Source of the DNA: Glandiceps talaboti
Lineage: Eukaryota > Hemichordata > Enteropneusta > Spengelidae
Direction: 5' to 3'
Length of the DNA stretch: 64,000 bases
Assembly: GCF_964340395.1 (NCBI RefSeq)
Contig: NC_135568.1
Span: 1,437,501-1,501,500 of the forward strand
Below the pieces are notes generated by a model. That model made no database searches and was not told where the DNA came from. It saw only the letters and a list, made by a program, of their open reading frames with translations. Positions 1 through 10,626 of the stretch are shown here, one piece after another. Position 1 is the stretch's first letter. Every line of letters begins with the position of its first letter. A program made the position numbers and the translations under genes.

Positions 1-89
1 ATTTCATGAAATGTAAAGTTTCCTTTTTTAACGATAAACCCAGAGTCAATGAATGTTAATTCTTGCATTATTGATAATATTATTTGTAG

Positions 90-2061
90 GTGCTGACTCG
101 CAAGAATCGTTACATATTTCGCCCACTTGAGAAGTTGCATGTGACTCGTCTTGGAACCGTTAAGGTAGAAGAAGTGGAAATTGATGATAGTGTTGATAAG
201 AAATTCAAACCTGGGCTATGGCTGCAAACAAAGGTATATACACTACAATATTACCTATGTACCAGAGATTACTTGCACCAGTGTGCACACATAGTAGTAC
301 TAGTATTTTCACTGCAGTGCTATACCGAAAACATTATTACATACCGTATGTACCAGAGATTAATTAGTATTTATTATCACAAATTCCATGATGCAACATT
401 CAACATGGTGGGTTTGAAAGTTCCCTATTCAACTAATCTCCAGTTTGTGTATTAATTATGTCCTCAATCTTTCAACAGACTTTCCTTACTAATCCTGACG
501 ATAAAGACCTGTTACCTCTAGACAAGCAGCTGTGTAATGTAGAAAAACTCTATGAACCAATGCGAGGGCCAGATGTAGTCTTGCCTGCTATCCTGGTTGT
601 AGGTAGGTACCAGACAAGGGGATACAGAGATACACTTGTAGTAGTGGCAGAGGGGGTACAGGGACACACTTGTACTGTGGAGGAGGGGGTACAGGGACAC
701 ACTTGTACTGTGGAGGAGGGGGTACAGGGACACACTTGTACTGTGGAGGAGGGGGTAGAGGGACACACTTGTACTGTGGAGGAGGGGGTAGAGGGACACA
801 CTTGTACTGTGGAGGAGAGGGTAGAGGGACACACTTGTACTGTGGAGGAGAGGGTAGAGGGACACACTTGTACTGTGGAGGAGGGGGTAGAGGGACACAC
901 TTGTACTGTGGAGGAGGGGGTAGAGGGACACACACTTGTAGTAGTGGCAGAGGGGGTACAGGGACACACTTGTACTGTGGAGGAGGGGGTACAGGGACAC
1001 ACTTGTACTGTGGAGGAGAGGGTAGAGGGACACACTTGTACTGTGGAGGAGGGGGTAGAGGGACACACTTGTACTGTGGAGGAGGGGGTAGAGGGACACA
1101 CTTGTACTGTGGAGGAGAGGGTAGAGGGACACACTTGTACTGTGGAGGAGGGGGTAGAGGGACACACTTGTACTGTGGAGGAGGGGGTAGAGGGACACAC
1201 ACTTGTAGTAGTGGCAGAGGGGGTACAGGGACACACTTGTACTGTGGAGGAGGGGGTACAGGGACACACTTGTACTGTGGAGGAGAGGGTAGAGGGACAC
1301 ACTTGTACTGTGGAGGAGGGAGTGCAGGGACACACTTATTCTGCAGAGGTACATGCAGGGACACACTTACATTAGAATGAAGTCATATTCGTATACCTGT
1401 TCCTGAAGTCATGATCATTTTCCCTAGAAAGATGAAATTTAGTAAATTGCATGTTTTTGTATTTGTCATCCAGGTGCTGGTAATATAGGTTCTCGTCATC
1501 TTCAGTCACTGGCAGGGTTACAAGCTGCTGTGGACATTGTGGTGGTGGAACCCTTTCAGTAAGTTGGATACTAGAATTTAATAATAGTATACTGCCAGCA
1601 TCCTGAGGTCATTTTGTATAAACCAGTCTGTAGACTTTATACTAGATTCTATAGTACTGCCAGCATTATGAAGCCTTTGTGTGAGATCAGTTTTTATTAC
1701 ACAGACATCTGTGTTTATACCACAAGAGGACCATTATAAGAATGCCTTTGTGTGTGCCTGCATGCACCAGCTGTGGCTGACACTTTTTATTTTTATCACA
1801 AAACAATAGAATAAAATTGATAGCCTCTGTTAAAGGCCAGATCAGTAAAATTGTGACATCATTGATGGAAAAATAATGACATGTAAGTATATGTCTCGAC
1901 AAAAACTGTTATTTATCACCCATGGCAAATTTGGAACCAAATAGTTCACAGTATCCTTGTGACTTTAATTGTGATTTCTATTATTATATAAAGGTGATAA
2001 TTATGAATATTGAAAGTGTCATCAACATGTACATGAACACAGACACACACACACACACACA

Positions 2062-2106
<45 letters not shown>

Positions 2107-5100
2107 ACTTTTATCATCTTTTCCCATCTCTTTAATCATTTAATCAACTGATTGACCCATCATTGTTAACATTTTATGAGGAGAAAAACATAAATAAAAA
2201 GGGTTGCCTAACAAATAAAATAATGATGAACTGACATTCTGTAGTGCTATACACATGTAGGTATGATGAAATGTCTGTGTGTGTGTGTGCAGGTGTGTGT
2301 GTATGTAAACTACTTAAAATAAAAAACTGCCAGACCGATTGCCTTGGTATTTGGTGGGGACACTACTTAGGGCGTGTAGATGGGAAATTGTGAAAATGAA
2401 AATGATCTCATAAGAAATGTGCGTTTTGGGGCAAAAAATGTGATATTTTGTCAAAAAACTTGAATTCTTTAAACTATTATGTAGATTGGCCTGAAATTTG
2501 ATGGGAATGGGTGTGTTTACTTTAAGAATTGTTTATGACACAATAATACCATCAGTGATATGCAAATTAGGGCTAAAAAATTTGTCATTTTGATCAAAAG
2601 TCTTCAATTCCAAAATTACTTAGCAGATGGGGTTGAGATTTGGTGGGAATGTTCTGAGGGGTGTTTATACTGGAATCTATAGTACTGCCAGCATCCTGAG
2701 GTCATTTTGTATAAACCAGTCTGTAGACTTTATACTGGAATCTATAGTACTGCCAGCATCCTGAGGTCATTTTGTATAAACCAGTCTGTAGACTTTATAC
2801 TGGAATCTATAGTACTGCCAGCATCCTGAGGTCATTTTGTATAAACCAGTCTGTAGACTTTATACTGGAATCTATAGTACAGCCAGCATCCTGAGGTCAT
2901 TTTGTATAAACCAGTCTGTAGACTTTACACTGGAATCTATAGTACTGCCAGCATCCTGAGGTCATTTTGTATAAACCAGTCTGTAGACTTTACACTGGAA
3001 TCTATAGTACTGCCAGCATCCTGAGGTCATTTTGTATAAACCAGTCTGTAGACTTTATACTGGAATCTATAGTACTGCCAGCATCCTGAGGTCATTTTGT
3101 ATAAACCAGTCTGTAGACTTTATACTGGAATCTATAGTACAGCCAGCATCCTGAGGTCATTTTGTATAAACCAGTCTGTAGACTTTATACTGGAATCTAT
3201 AGTACTGCCAGCATCCTGAGGTCATTTTGTATAAACCAGTCTGTAGACTTTATACTGGAATCTATAGTACTGCCAGCATCCTGAGGTCATTTTGTATAAA
3301 CCAGTCTGTAGACTTTATACTAGAATCTATAGTACTGCCAGCATCCTGAGGTCATTTTGTATAAACCAGTCTGTAGACTTTATACTAGAATCTATAGTAC
3401 TGCCAGCATCCTGAGGTCATTTTGTATAAACCAGTCTGTAGACTTTATACTAGATTCTATAGTACTGCCAGCATCCTGAGGTCATTTTGTATAAACCAGT
3501 CTGTAGACTTTATACTGGAATCTATAGTACTGCCAGCATCCTGAGGTCATTTTGTATAAACCAGTCTGTAGACTTTATACTGGAATCTATAGTACTGCCA
3601 GCATCCTGAGGTCATTTTGTATAAACCAGTCTGTAGACTTTATACTGGAATCTATAGTACTGCCAGCATCCTGAGGTCATTTTGTATAAACCAGTCTGTA
3701 GACTTTATACTGGAATCTATAGTACTGCCAGCATCCTGAGGTCATTTTGTATAAACCAGTCTGTAGACTTTATACTGGAATCTATAGTACTGCCAGCATC
3801 CTGAGGTCATTTTGTATAAACCAGTCTGTAGACTTTATACTGGAATCTATAGTACTGCCAGCATCCTGAGGTCATTTTGTATAAACCAGTCTGTAGACTT
3901 TATACTAGATTCTATAGTACTGTCAATATCATGAACCCATTATTTGAGGTTAGTTTTTCTTACACAGACATCTGTTTTTAAAATAATGAGACCATATAAT
4001 AAGAACGCTATTGTGTGTGCCAGCACTAGTTTTTGCTGACCCTTTTTGTATAAATGCTGCTGTCAGCGACAGCTGAGAGTGTTTAGAATAAGATATATTT
4101 GTGATATAATGATCTCATCAGTGATATGCAAATTAGGGCTTATAACATGTCTTTTTGGTCAAAAACCTGTAATTCCAAAACTACTGAGCAGATTTGACTG
4201 AAATTTGGTGGGAGTATTCTTAGGTGTGTATAGTTTAAGAATTGTTCATGACATGATGATCCCATCAGTGATATGGAAATTAGGGCTAAAAGTGTGTCCT
4301 ATTGGTAAAAACCCTTTATACTTCAAGTCCCTGGGGAGGGTACAATCCATCACAGCCTTTATAGGATTAAAGTATTCACATTGCAACCCACATCCTACCA
4401 GGTCCCCAATTATACAGCTGGGTTGACTAGGGTACGCATTGGATTAAACCCTTCACATTGCAACCCACATCGTACCAGGTCCCCAATTATACAGCTGGGT
4501 TGACTTGGGTACAGTTGTGGCTCAAATCTTGCCAAAAAACTTTAGCTATTCAGAAACAAATGGTAAAAAGATTCAAAGCTGACCACTCGAACCATTCACC
4601 CATCATGACTCAACAAAGCACTGTTATAGTCTAGACTAGAACAAACTGAAACTAAACTGACAAGAAGTAGTACAGCAACAGGTTGAAATTGAGATACCAG
4701 TTACATTTGGAGTACTGATTTTAGGGTGTAGACCATAAATCAATTGGATTTATAAAATGTATAAATTCATGAATTTGTTTGTGTAAACAATGACTGTTGT
4801 GACTTAAAAATTATAGGATATTCTGAAATTGGGCGCAGTTATTCAATTTGAAATATTGAAATATTGAATTTCTTCCCCACAAGAAATAAACATACAGAAA
4901 AGAAATAATTGATAACATCCAAAAGGAAAATGATTTTAAGTTGTGGGTGAGAGACTAGAAAATAGTTTTCGGAAAACTAATCGGGTCTAGCCACTCAATT
5001 TCAAAAGCATCAAATTGCATTTGTTGTGTTTTGATATATATTATATCTTCTCCTCTCTCCCTCCATCCAGGGCATGTCTCGACCGGGCCAAGAAGATCTT

Positions 5101-6158
5101 TGATGGTGAAAACAAAGTGAATTCTCAGACCAGGGTGAAATATGTACAATCTCTGGATCAGATTGCAGCAGGCCGGCAATTTGAAGTTGCTGTTATTGCT
5201 ACTACCTCTACAGTCAGACGCAAAGTCCTGCAAGAAGTACTTGAACACTGCAAACTTAAATACGCAATTATAGAAAAGGTATACGTATGATATTATAGGG
5301 TCTGACTGTAGAAAAAATTTCATGAGTGATATGATTATACTATGTTTGTAGACTTTGTCTCAAGTTCTTTGTTGCAGTTATTGAATGACTGATATACAAC
5401 AGCCATGTTTGTCTCAGGTTCTGTGTAGACAGGCTTCATTAACTGATAATTCCATGTTTTTATACTTTATCTTAGGTTCTCTTCCAAACAGCTAAAGATC
5501 ATGAAGATGTGATGGCTATGCTTAACAAATACAATGTAAAGGGCTTTGTGGATAGTCAATGGGTTGCTTTCCCGCTTGGTAAATATTTGAAGGAAAAACT
5601 ACCACAGGTAAAATGTAGTTTTACTTTTGATTACATAGCTGTCATTCTCACTCTGCAGCAATGGTGTTTTGTCATTACAACGTTGTGATTGGTGATATCA
5701 AACCTATTGCTGTTTGAGTAAACGCATAATTGGAATTGTCGGCATCAGATTGGCATCATAATCATCAGCATTCCATTTCCCTCCCCTGTCAGATATGCAC
5801 CACCCTGTCACTTTACAAGGCTGATCAGGGCTTAATGTATCTAACTGTCTGCTACAAACTGTATATAAACTGATAAGGAAGCCTTATGTCTTTGACAGGC
5901 ACCTGTTAACTTTCATATACATGGTGAAGCTTGGGGTATGTGCTGCAATTCTCTCCATTTTGTACTTCTGTTCAACGTGTTGAATGACATAACAGACCTA
6001 GAAATTGATGGAAGTGGCCTATTACCTGGATATGAAGCCTCAAAGAGATCAGTAAGTATGTTTGGACTTTTCACAGGGCATGTATGTTTGGACTTTTCAC
6101 AGGGCATCTGCCTGTCTGTCTGTTTCTGTCACTGTCACTGTCTGTCTATTTCTGTTTC

Positions 6159-6206
<48 letters not shown>

Positions 6207-6407
6207 TCTGTCTGTCTGTCTGTCTGTCTGTCTGTATGTATGTATGTATGTATGTATGTATGTATGTATGTATGTATGTATGTATGTATGTATGTGTGCA
6301 TGTCTGCCTGACTACCTATCATCTGTCTGCATGTCTGTCTGTTTGTCTGTCTGCATGTCTGTCTGTCTGTTTGTTTGTTTGTCTGTCTGCATGTCTGTCT
6401 GTTTGTT

Positions 6408-6462
<55 letters not shown>

Positions 6463-7530
6463 TACTGTCTGTTTGTCTGTCTATCTCTGTCTCATAACAG
6501 TGATCATTGTCTGTCAGTGTAATATATATGTCTGTGTGTCTATCCAAATTTTAAGAACTACTGGTTAGATTGACATGAAAGTTTGGATGTAAATTGTACA
6601 AGACAAATGTTATATCTGATTAATATTTTGTCATGAACAAAATGCCAACAAAAATGGACATTTGCATAGCATTGGTGAAGTAAAAACAATCATCATTGTA
6701 TCAAGGAAACACATCTCCACAAGTAGGCCTGCCTCCTGATGCCATAGCAATAGTTTCTACTCCATCAGAATTGGCAGCGACTATAGACTTTTATTTAGCA
6801 ATCAAGTGTACAGTATGTAAAATGATATGATCCTTCTTGTACAGGGGTTTGTAGAGCTGTTTGGTGCAATGAAAGGCAAGTCACCGAACGGTGCAGCTGA
6901 CATGACTATAGTTTGCACAAAAGGTGAAAAACCAGAAGGCCGCATTATGCATGTATGGAATGATCATGCCAATGTATTCTGGAATGAACAAAGTGTGAGT
7001 ACCCATACATAGAATTTTATAGATGACAGTGTATTCTGAAATAAACAAAGTGTGAGTGAGTACCCATACATAGAATTTTATAGATGACAGTGTATTCTGA
7101 AATAAACAAAGTGTGAGTGAGTACCCTTACATAGAATTTTACAGATGACAGTGTATTCTGGAATGAAGACTGTGTGAGTGTCCAACTCTTACATAGAATT
7201 TTATAAGTGGCAAATAAATATATAAAAATTATGTTATGAAAAAAGAACAATGTGTGAGAGGACTCAAACATAAAATTATAGGCATGATGTTCTGGAATAA
7301 ACAAAGAACAAGTACCCACACACAGAGAATTTTACATATATTATATACATGTCTGTGTATATATATATATCGGTCTGTGGATGCATGATTGGGCACATAG
7401 GTCTGTGGCTAGATGTATGACTTTGTATATTAATGTGTGGGCTGGTCTATCTGTTGATATATATATATAGTAAGGGTGTAGGTGTATGTATGTATATATA
7501 CATGGGTCTGTGTGTGTGTGTGTGTACAAA

Positions 7531-7610
<80 letters not shown>

Positions 7611-9638
7611 GTATGTACAAAATTCCTCCATCAGACTAACAGTTTCCTTTCATTCCTTGCAGGGTACATTATTTGGAAGTTATGCATCCAACAACTGGCA
7701 ATGGGAGACAGAACACTTCCCCTTGCCAATGGTTAGCAGATGGACACACAAAATGGTAATTTTCAATTTTCAATTAACAAATTCCAATAATCTGATAACT
7801 GGATAGTGGAATAATATTACAGTAACTGTATTTATAAATCTGTTAATTTCAATGTGGCCTTATGGTTAGAGCTTACCAGGCATTAGCAGTTGAGAGGTAA
7901 TAGGTTCAGATCTTACTGGAAACATGGGATTTTTCTGTCACCGACCCAAGCCAAGGATGAGTGTTCTACAAACTCAATTGAGGACATTTACTCACAGAGC
8001 CTGCAGGTTCTATATTTGCCAGATTTCTTGGTGACTCCAGGATAGCCTGTGGACTGACTAGGAAAGCCTTGACAGTTCCACTACAGTGTGATACAGAATG
8101 TTTAACATATAGCCATATCATATAGTCTTAAACCTGAATGAATTTCTGTAGACAGTATGGTTGTGTCTACGTAAAAATGAAATTGCTAAAATCACTGGGA
8201 GCAATTCCCAGCTGCACAAACTGATCATACATAAAATATGCCTAGAAATTCTATAATGTTGGTATCCATGGATACCTTAATAAATTGTGTTATTGCAAAA
8301 AAAATCATTTTTGCATTGTTAGCTAATAGTCAATTTCATAATAGGGGTTTCATTTGATTTAATTATCACAACTGAACTATGATGAAGTGTACGAGTATCC
8401 GTCTGTGTGTGTGTGTGTGTGTGTGTGTGCAAATGTACGTGTCTGCATTTGTGTGTCTGTCTCTGTCTGTCAACTCTGTGTTGCTGTGTGTATGTACATG
8501 TATGCGGTGTGTATGTGTGTCTATACATGTGTGTTGCTGTGTGTGTGTGTCTGTGTGTGTGTGTGTGTGGACATTTTAGTCAAAAACCAGTGGACTGATT
8601 GTAGTGAAACTTGGGATGTCACTTAGGCTATCTTAAGTTGGGATATAAGAGCAGATATCTGTTATCGGTAAAGGGTTTGGGGCAGAAAATGTAAATTTTG
8701 GTAAACAGTTCTTGAAAGTTATGGAAATACTAAGCCTATCACTGAGTTGAAGTATGCAAGATATGCTCAAAGGTCAAAGGTCAACAAATGATAGACATGC
8801 TGTTTTTGTGATGTAGAACAACCAGGGTATGGTATAGTCACATGACATGACATGCATAATTTATTTGCCTGAGGTCGAAAAGAAAATTTACATATCAAGT
8901 GATGAAAAATACATTGGCAATGAAAAGTAACACTCAACTGGGCCTGTGTGTGACATAATAGGCCATTCCAGACTGCAAACAGGAAATTGAGAATACAGCG
9001 CCTCGCTCAAATTTTGGGGTATCATCACCTCATTGTACCGTTTCATAAGAGCTTTGTCCTTTGGTATTCTGTTGAAGTGTAAATCAGGGATGTTTTTGTA
9101 TTGTTCAGATATCGAGGAACACAGCAGTGTTCTATGATTAACTGAGTAACCTATACCATGTATACCCCCAAGTAGACTATCGACAGTCGTTTTTTTTTGC
9201 TAATTGTTTTAGATGAAACATATGTTTCATCTAAAACAATGTTGTCGCCTCACTTGATAGCACTGAATACTAATGCATTCTGATAGGAACTGTGAATGTG
9301 GTTATAGTACTGCTCTGGATTGGAGGGAGATGACGACTTTAGTTTTTGATAAAACGTAGCAAAAAAGGCATGAACGACTGTCGACAGTCTAACCTCCAAG
9401 GTACACACAGACAGGAAGTAGAGTGTTACCATGGCAAATCTTGGAAAGATCTATTATTAAATGTATTTTGTTTATGTTTATGTTTTAGGTGGAACAGATA
9501 TTTGAGACTGGATCTTGTGATCTTCCAACTTATGAAGATGCTTACAAGGTGTCAATTAAGGTCAACAATATGTTTATATCTCATCTGGCTGAAGCTGGAC
9601 ATGAAGAAGCTAAACGTGGTGTCTGCCTTATCACATAG
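90..9638 (+). CDS. Gfo/Idh/MocA-family NAD(P)-dependent oxidoreductase (3' nine exons; 5' end outside window)
   Basis: Spliced model, exons 90-233, 479-602, 1474-1558, 5071-5278, 5476-5607, 5899-6051, 6845-6994, 7663-7755 and 9489-9638 (TAG stop). All junctions are AG/GT and phases agree (0,1,2,0,0,0,0,0), giving 412 visible residues. A Rossmann first strand with GAGNIG (residues 90-95 of the visible part) is preceded by AILVV. The strand carrying the family's EKP motif reads AIIEKV (E186-K187), so the Lys is kept and the Pro is not. A later NSLHF stretch sits where the family's catalytic His usually lies. The C-terminal half is an alpha/beta domain (VDSQW, HIHGEAWG, VWNDHANVFW). About 80 residues precede the Rossmann fold and belong to no domain I recognise. 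The family reduces or oxidises sugars and related carbonyls with NAD(P); substrate unknown, probably cytosolic. Long ORFs at 458-1375 are repeat shadows inside intron 2. Confidence 0.85.
633..1366. repeat. 33-bp G-rich minisatellite in intron 2 of the oxidoreductase gene
   Basis: About 22 tandem copies of a 33-bp unit (core CACACTTGTACTGTGGAGGA followed by a G-run). A variant unit carrying TTGTAGTAGTGGCAG recurs near 640, 935 and 1203, so the array has a higher-order repeat of 8-9 units. Because 33 is a multiple of three and the unit lacks stops, several frames on both strands stay open for 230-300 codons. These are not genes: the array lies between a strong donor at 603 and the acceptor at 1473. 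Confidence 0.92.
1565..1800. repeat. Diverged copy of the 65-bp satellite unit plus its right flank
   Basis: This stretch holds one satellite-like unit (CTGCCAGCATCCTGAGGTCA) followed by a segment with TTACACAGACATCTGT and TGTGTGTGCC. The same order of sequence follows the main array at 3900-4060, so this is a duplicated flank of that array. Confidence 0.7.
2041..2104. repeat. (CA)n microsatellite
   Basis: Nearly perfect CA dinucleotide run with one CCC interruption, inside intron 3 of the oxidoreductase gene. Confidence 0.95.
2280..2665. repeat. Interspersed repeat with a TG-rich head
   Basis: A short TG run is followed by a segment with CTGCCAGACCGATTG and TTTGGTGGG, then two further degenerate copies of the same phrase (AGATTTGGTGGGAATG). 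Related phrases lie at 4160-4230, 6545-6590 and 8578-8640, each time in introns of this gene and mostly just after a TG/TCTG microsatellite. I read this as one mobile or tandem repeat family; its class is not determined. Confidence 0.6.
2665..3912. repeat. 65-bp satellite array, about 19 copies
   Basis: About 19 head-to-tail copies of a 65-bp unit containing CTATAGTACTGCCAGCATCC and ATAAACCAGTCTGTAGAC. Copies are nearly identical (for example TACTG versus TACAG), which indicates recent expansion or homogenisation. It lies in intron 3 of the oxidoreductase gene. Confidence 0.95.
4085..4520. repeat. Interspersed repeat remnants and a 77-bp tandem duplication
   Basis: The left part resembles the TTTGGTGGG repeat family at 2280-2665. 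The right part (about 4360-4510) has two copies of a segment with TTCACATTGCAACCCACATC and CCCCAATTATACAGCTGGGT. No coding signal is seen. Confidence 0.6.
6150..6490. repeat. Compound (TG)n-(TCTG)n-(TATG)n microsatellite
   Basis: TG, TCTG and TATG runs follow the exon 6 donor by about 100 bp. Long open frames on both strands (for example 5938-6522 and 6146-6547) are artefacts of the 2- and 4-bp periodicity. Confidence 0.95.
6965..7325. repeat. Tandem copies of the exon 7 end plus its splice donor
   Basis: The last coding bases of exon 7 and the donor (GTATTCTGGAATGAACAAAG then GTGAGT) recur at about 7030, 7095 and 7155, with a degraded copy near 7290, in a unit of roughly 64 bp. The copies read TTCTGAAATAAAC, so the original frame is stopped in each. 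Confidence 0.85.
7510..7612. repeat. (TG)n microsatellite
   Basis: Almost uninterrupted TG run ending about 50 bp before the exon 8 acceptor at 7662. Its closeness to the acceptor could affect splicing of exon 8. Confidence 0.95.
7853..8110 (+). mobile_element. tRNA-derived SINE-like element
   Basis: The segment reads like a degenerate tRNA head. TTATGGTTAGAGCTTACCAG matches a pol III box A, and GGTTCAGATC lies about 40 bp further on, in place of box B. A non-tRNA body follows (CACCGACCCAAGCC, TTGGTGACTCC). The right end is uncertain. It lies in intron 8. Confidence 0.6.
8400..8680. repeat. TG-rich microsatellite followed by interspersed repeat
   Basis: TG/TCTG-rich DNA is followed by CCAGTGGACTGATTGTAGTG and ACTTGGGATGTCACTTAGG, a relative of the family at 2280-2665. 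Confidence 0.6.
9174..9391. mobile_element. Foldback MITE-like element with ~18-bp terminal inverted repeats
   Basis: The left end AGACTATCGACAGTCGTT is matched in inverted orientation by AACGACTGTCGACAGTCT at 9374-9391. Poly-T/poly-A tracts sit next to the ends, and an internal palindrome (ATGAAACATATGTTTCAT) lies near 9213-9230. No coding capacity. Intron 8, about 100 bp before the last exon. Confidence 0.65.
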
Positions 9639-9837
9639 ATTGGTCAGCTGGGGTCAAGAGTTCACAGTTAGGGTTAAAGGTCACCATTAAACAACCGTGA
9701 ATGATCAAAGTCTATCCCCATGTGTAACTTACTTGTTTTCATTGACAAGTGCTGCAGTCGTTATGTACAACCCATAACACAAAAGTATTGCATTTTCTGT
9801 ATGTACCACAATCATTTATACCATCCATATCAAGTAT

Positions 9838-9930
9838 AAAAGTATACTGTTTCATTTGCTAATTGACCACATTAGAAAGGCCACATGCTAGGCTTGTAAA
9901 TAAACCAATTGAAACAGTATACTTTTACCA
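9838..9930 (+). other. Inverted repeat (stem-loop) in the presumed 3' UTR of the oxidoreductase gene
   Basis: AAAAGTATACTGTTTCAT at 9838-9856 pairs with ATGAAACAGTATACTTTT-like sequence at about 9909-9928. The loop contains the AATAAA at 9899-9904. Confidence 0.7.
9899..9904 (+). promoter_or_regulatory. Candidate polyadenylation signal AATAAA
   Basis: Canonical hexamer about 260 bp downstream of the oxidoreductase stop codon, in the loop of a stem-loop. Confidence 0.5.
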
Positions 9931-9934
9931 TTGA

Positions 9935-10205
9935 TATGAATACTATAAATGAGTGTAGCACATACAGAAAGTGTTTTACTTCAGTGTTACTCATTGTAAT
10001 GTGAATGTTATAAACGAGTGTAGCACGTAGAGAAAGTGCTTTACTTCAGTGTTACTCATTGTAAAATGAATGCTATAAATGAGTGTAGCACGTACGTAGA
10101 GAAAGTACTTTACTTCAGTGTTACTCATTGCAATATGAATGTTATAAATGAGTGTAGCACGTAGAAAGATCGAGTGCTTTACTTCAGTCTTTGATACTCA
10201 TTGTA
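9935..10205. repeat. ~72-bp minisatellite, 4 copies
   Basis: Four diverged copies of a unit with GAGTGTAGCAC, AGAAAGTGCTTTACTTCAGT and TACTCATTGTAAT, directly after the stem-loop region. Confidence 0.85.
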
Positions 10206-10594
10206 ATACATCTTATCCAAACATACTTTTATCAGTAGTCACATTTACAACTTACTTTTGGTAATGTCTGAAAAGTCTTCTTCTCCCTTATCACATTATC
10301 AAACAGATCAACATCAATACAAAAAGAATGACGGTGACTGACTCTGATGTATAGGTACATGTCATGTTGTTATCACTTTGTTTAAATCTGTGAAAGTTTA
10401 AAGCATATCACCCTATGAGCATCCTATACCATATGACTAACTTTCACCGACATAAACAAAACTGAGAAAAGCGTGTGTGAACCTTCATCAGAGGCATGTC
10501 TGCCGTTTGTTGCAAATGTTGCCGAGACCATGACTGTCAGTATTGTACAGTGTCTTCAGTGAGTACTTTGTTGGAAAGCATTTGATAGAAATAT

Positions 10595-10626
<32 letters not shown>

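Noticed and set aside
458-1380. Overlapping long ORFs (about 236-305 codons) on both strands with HTCTVEEGVEG- or Cys/Pro-rich repeats
   Set aside because: They are translations of a 33-bp intronic minisatellite whose length is a multiple of three. The real exon ends at 602 and the next begins at 1474.
2665-3912. CRISPR-like regular repeat array
   Set aside because: Units are contiguous with no unique spacers, in a eukaryotic intron; it is a satellite.
9346-9690. 114-codon ORF overlapping the last oxidoreductase exon
   Set aside because: Different frame from the exon; the supported frame begins at the acceptor before 9489 and ends at the TAG at 9636-9638.
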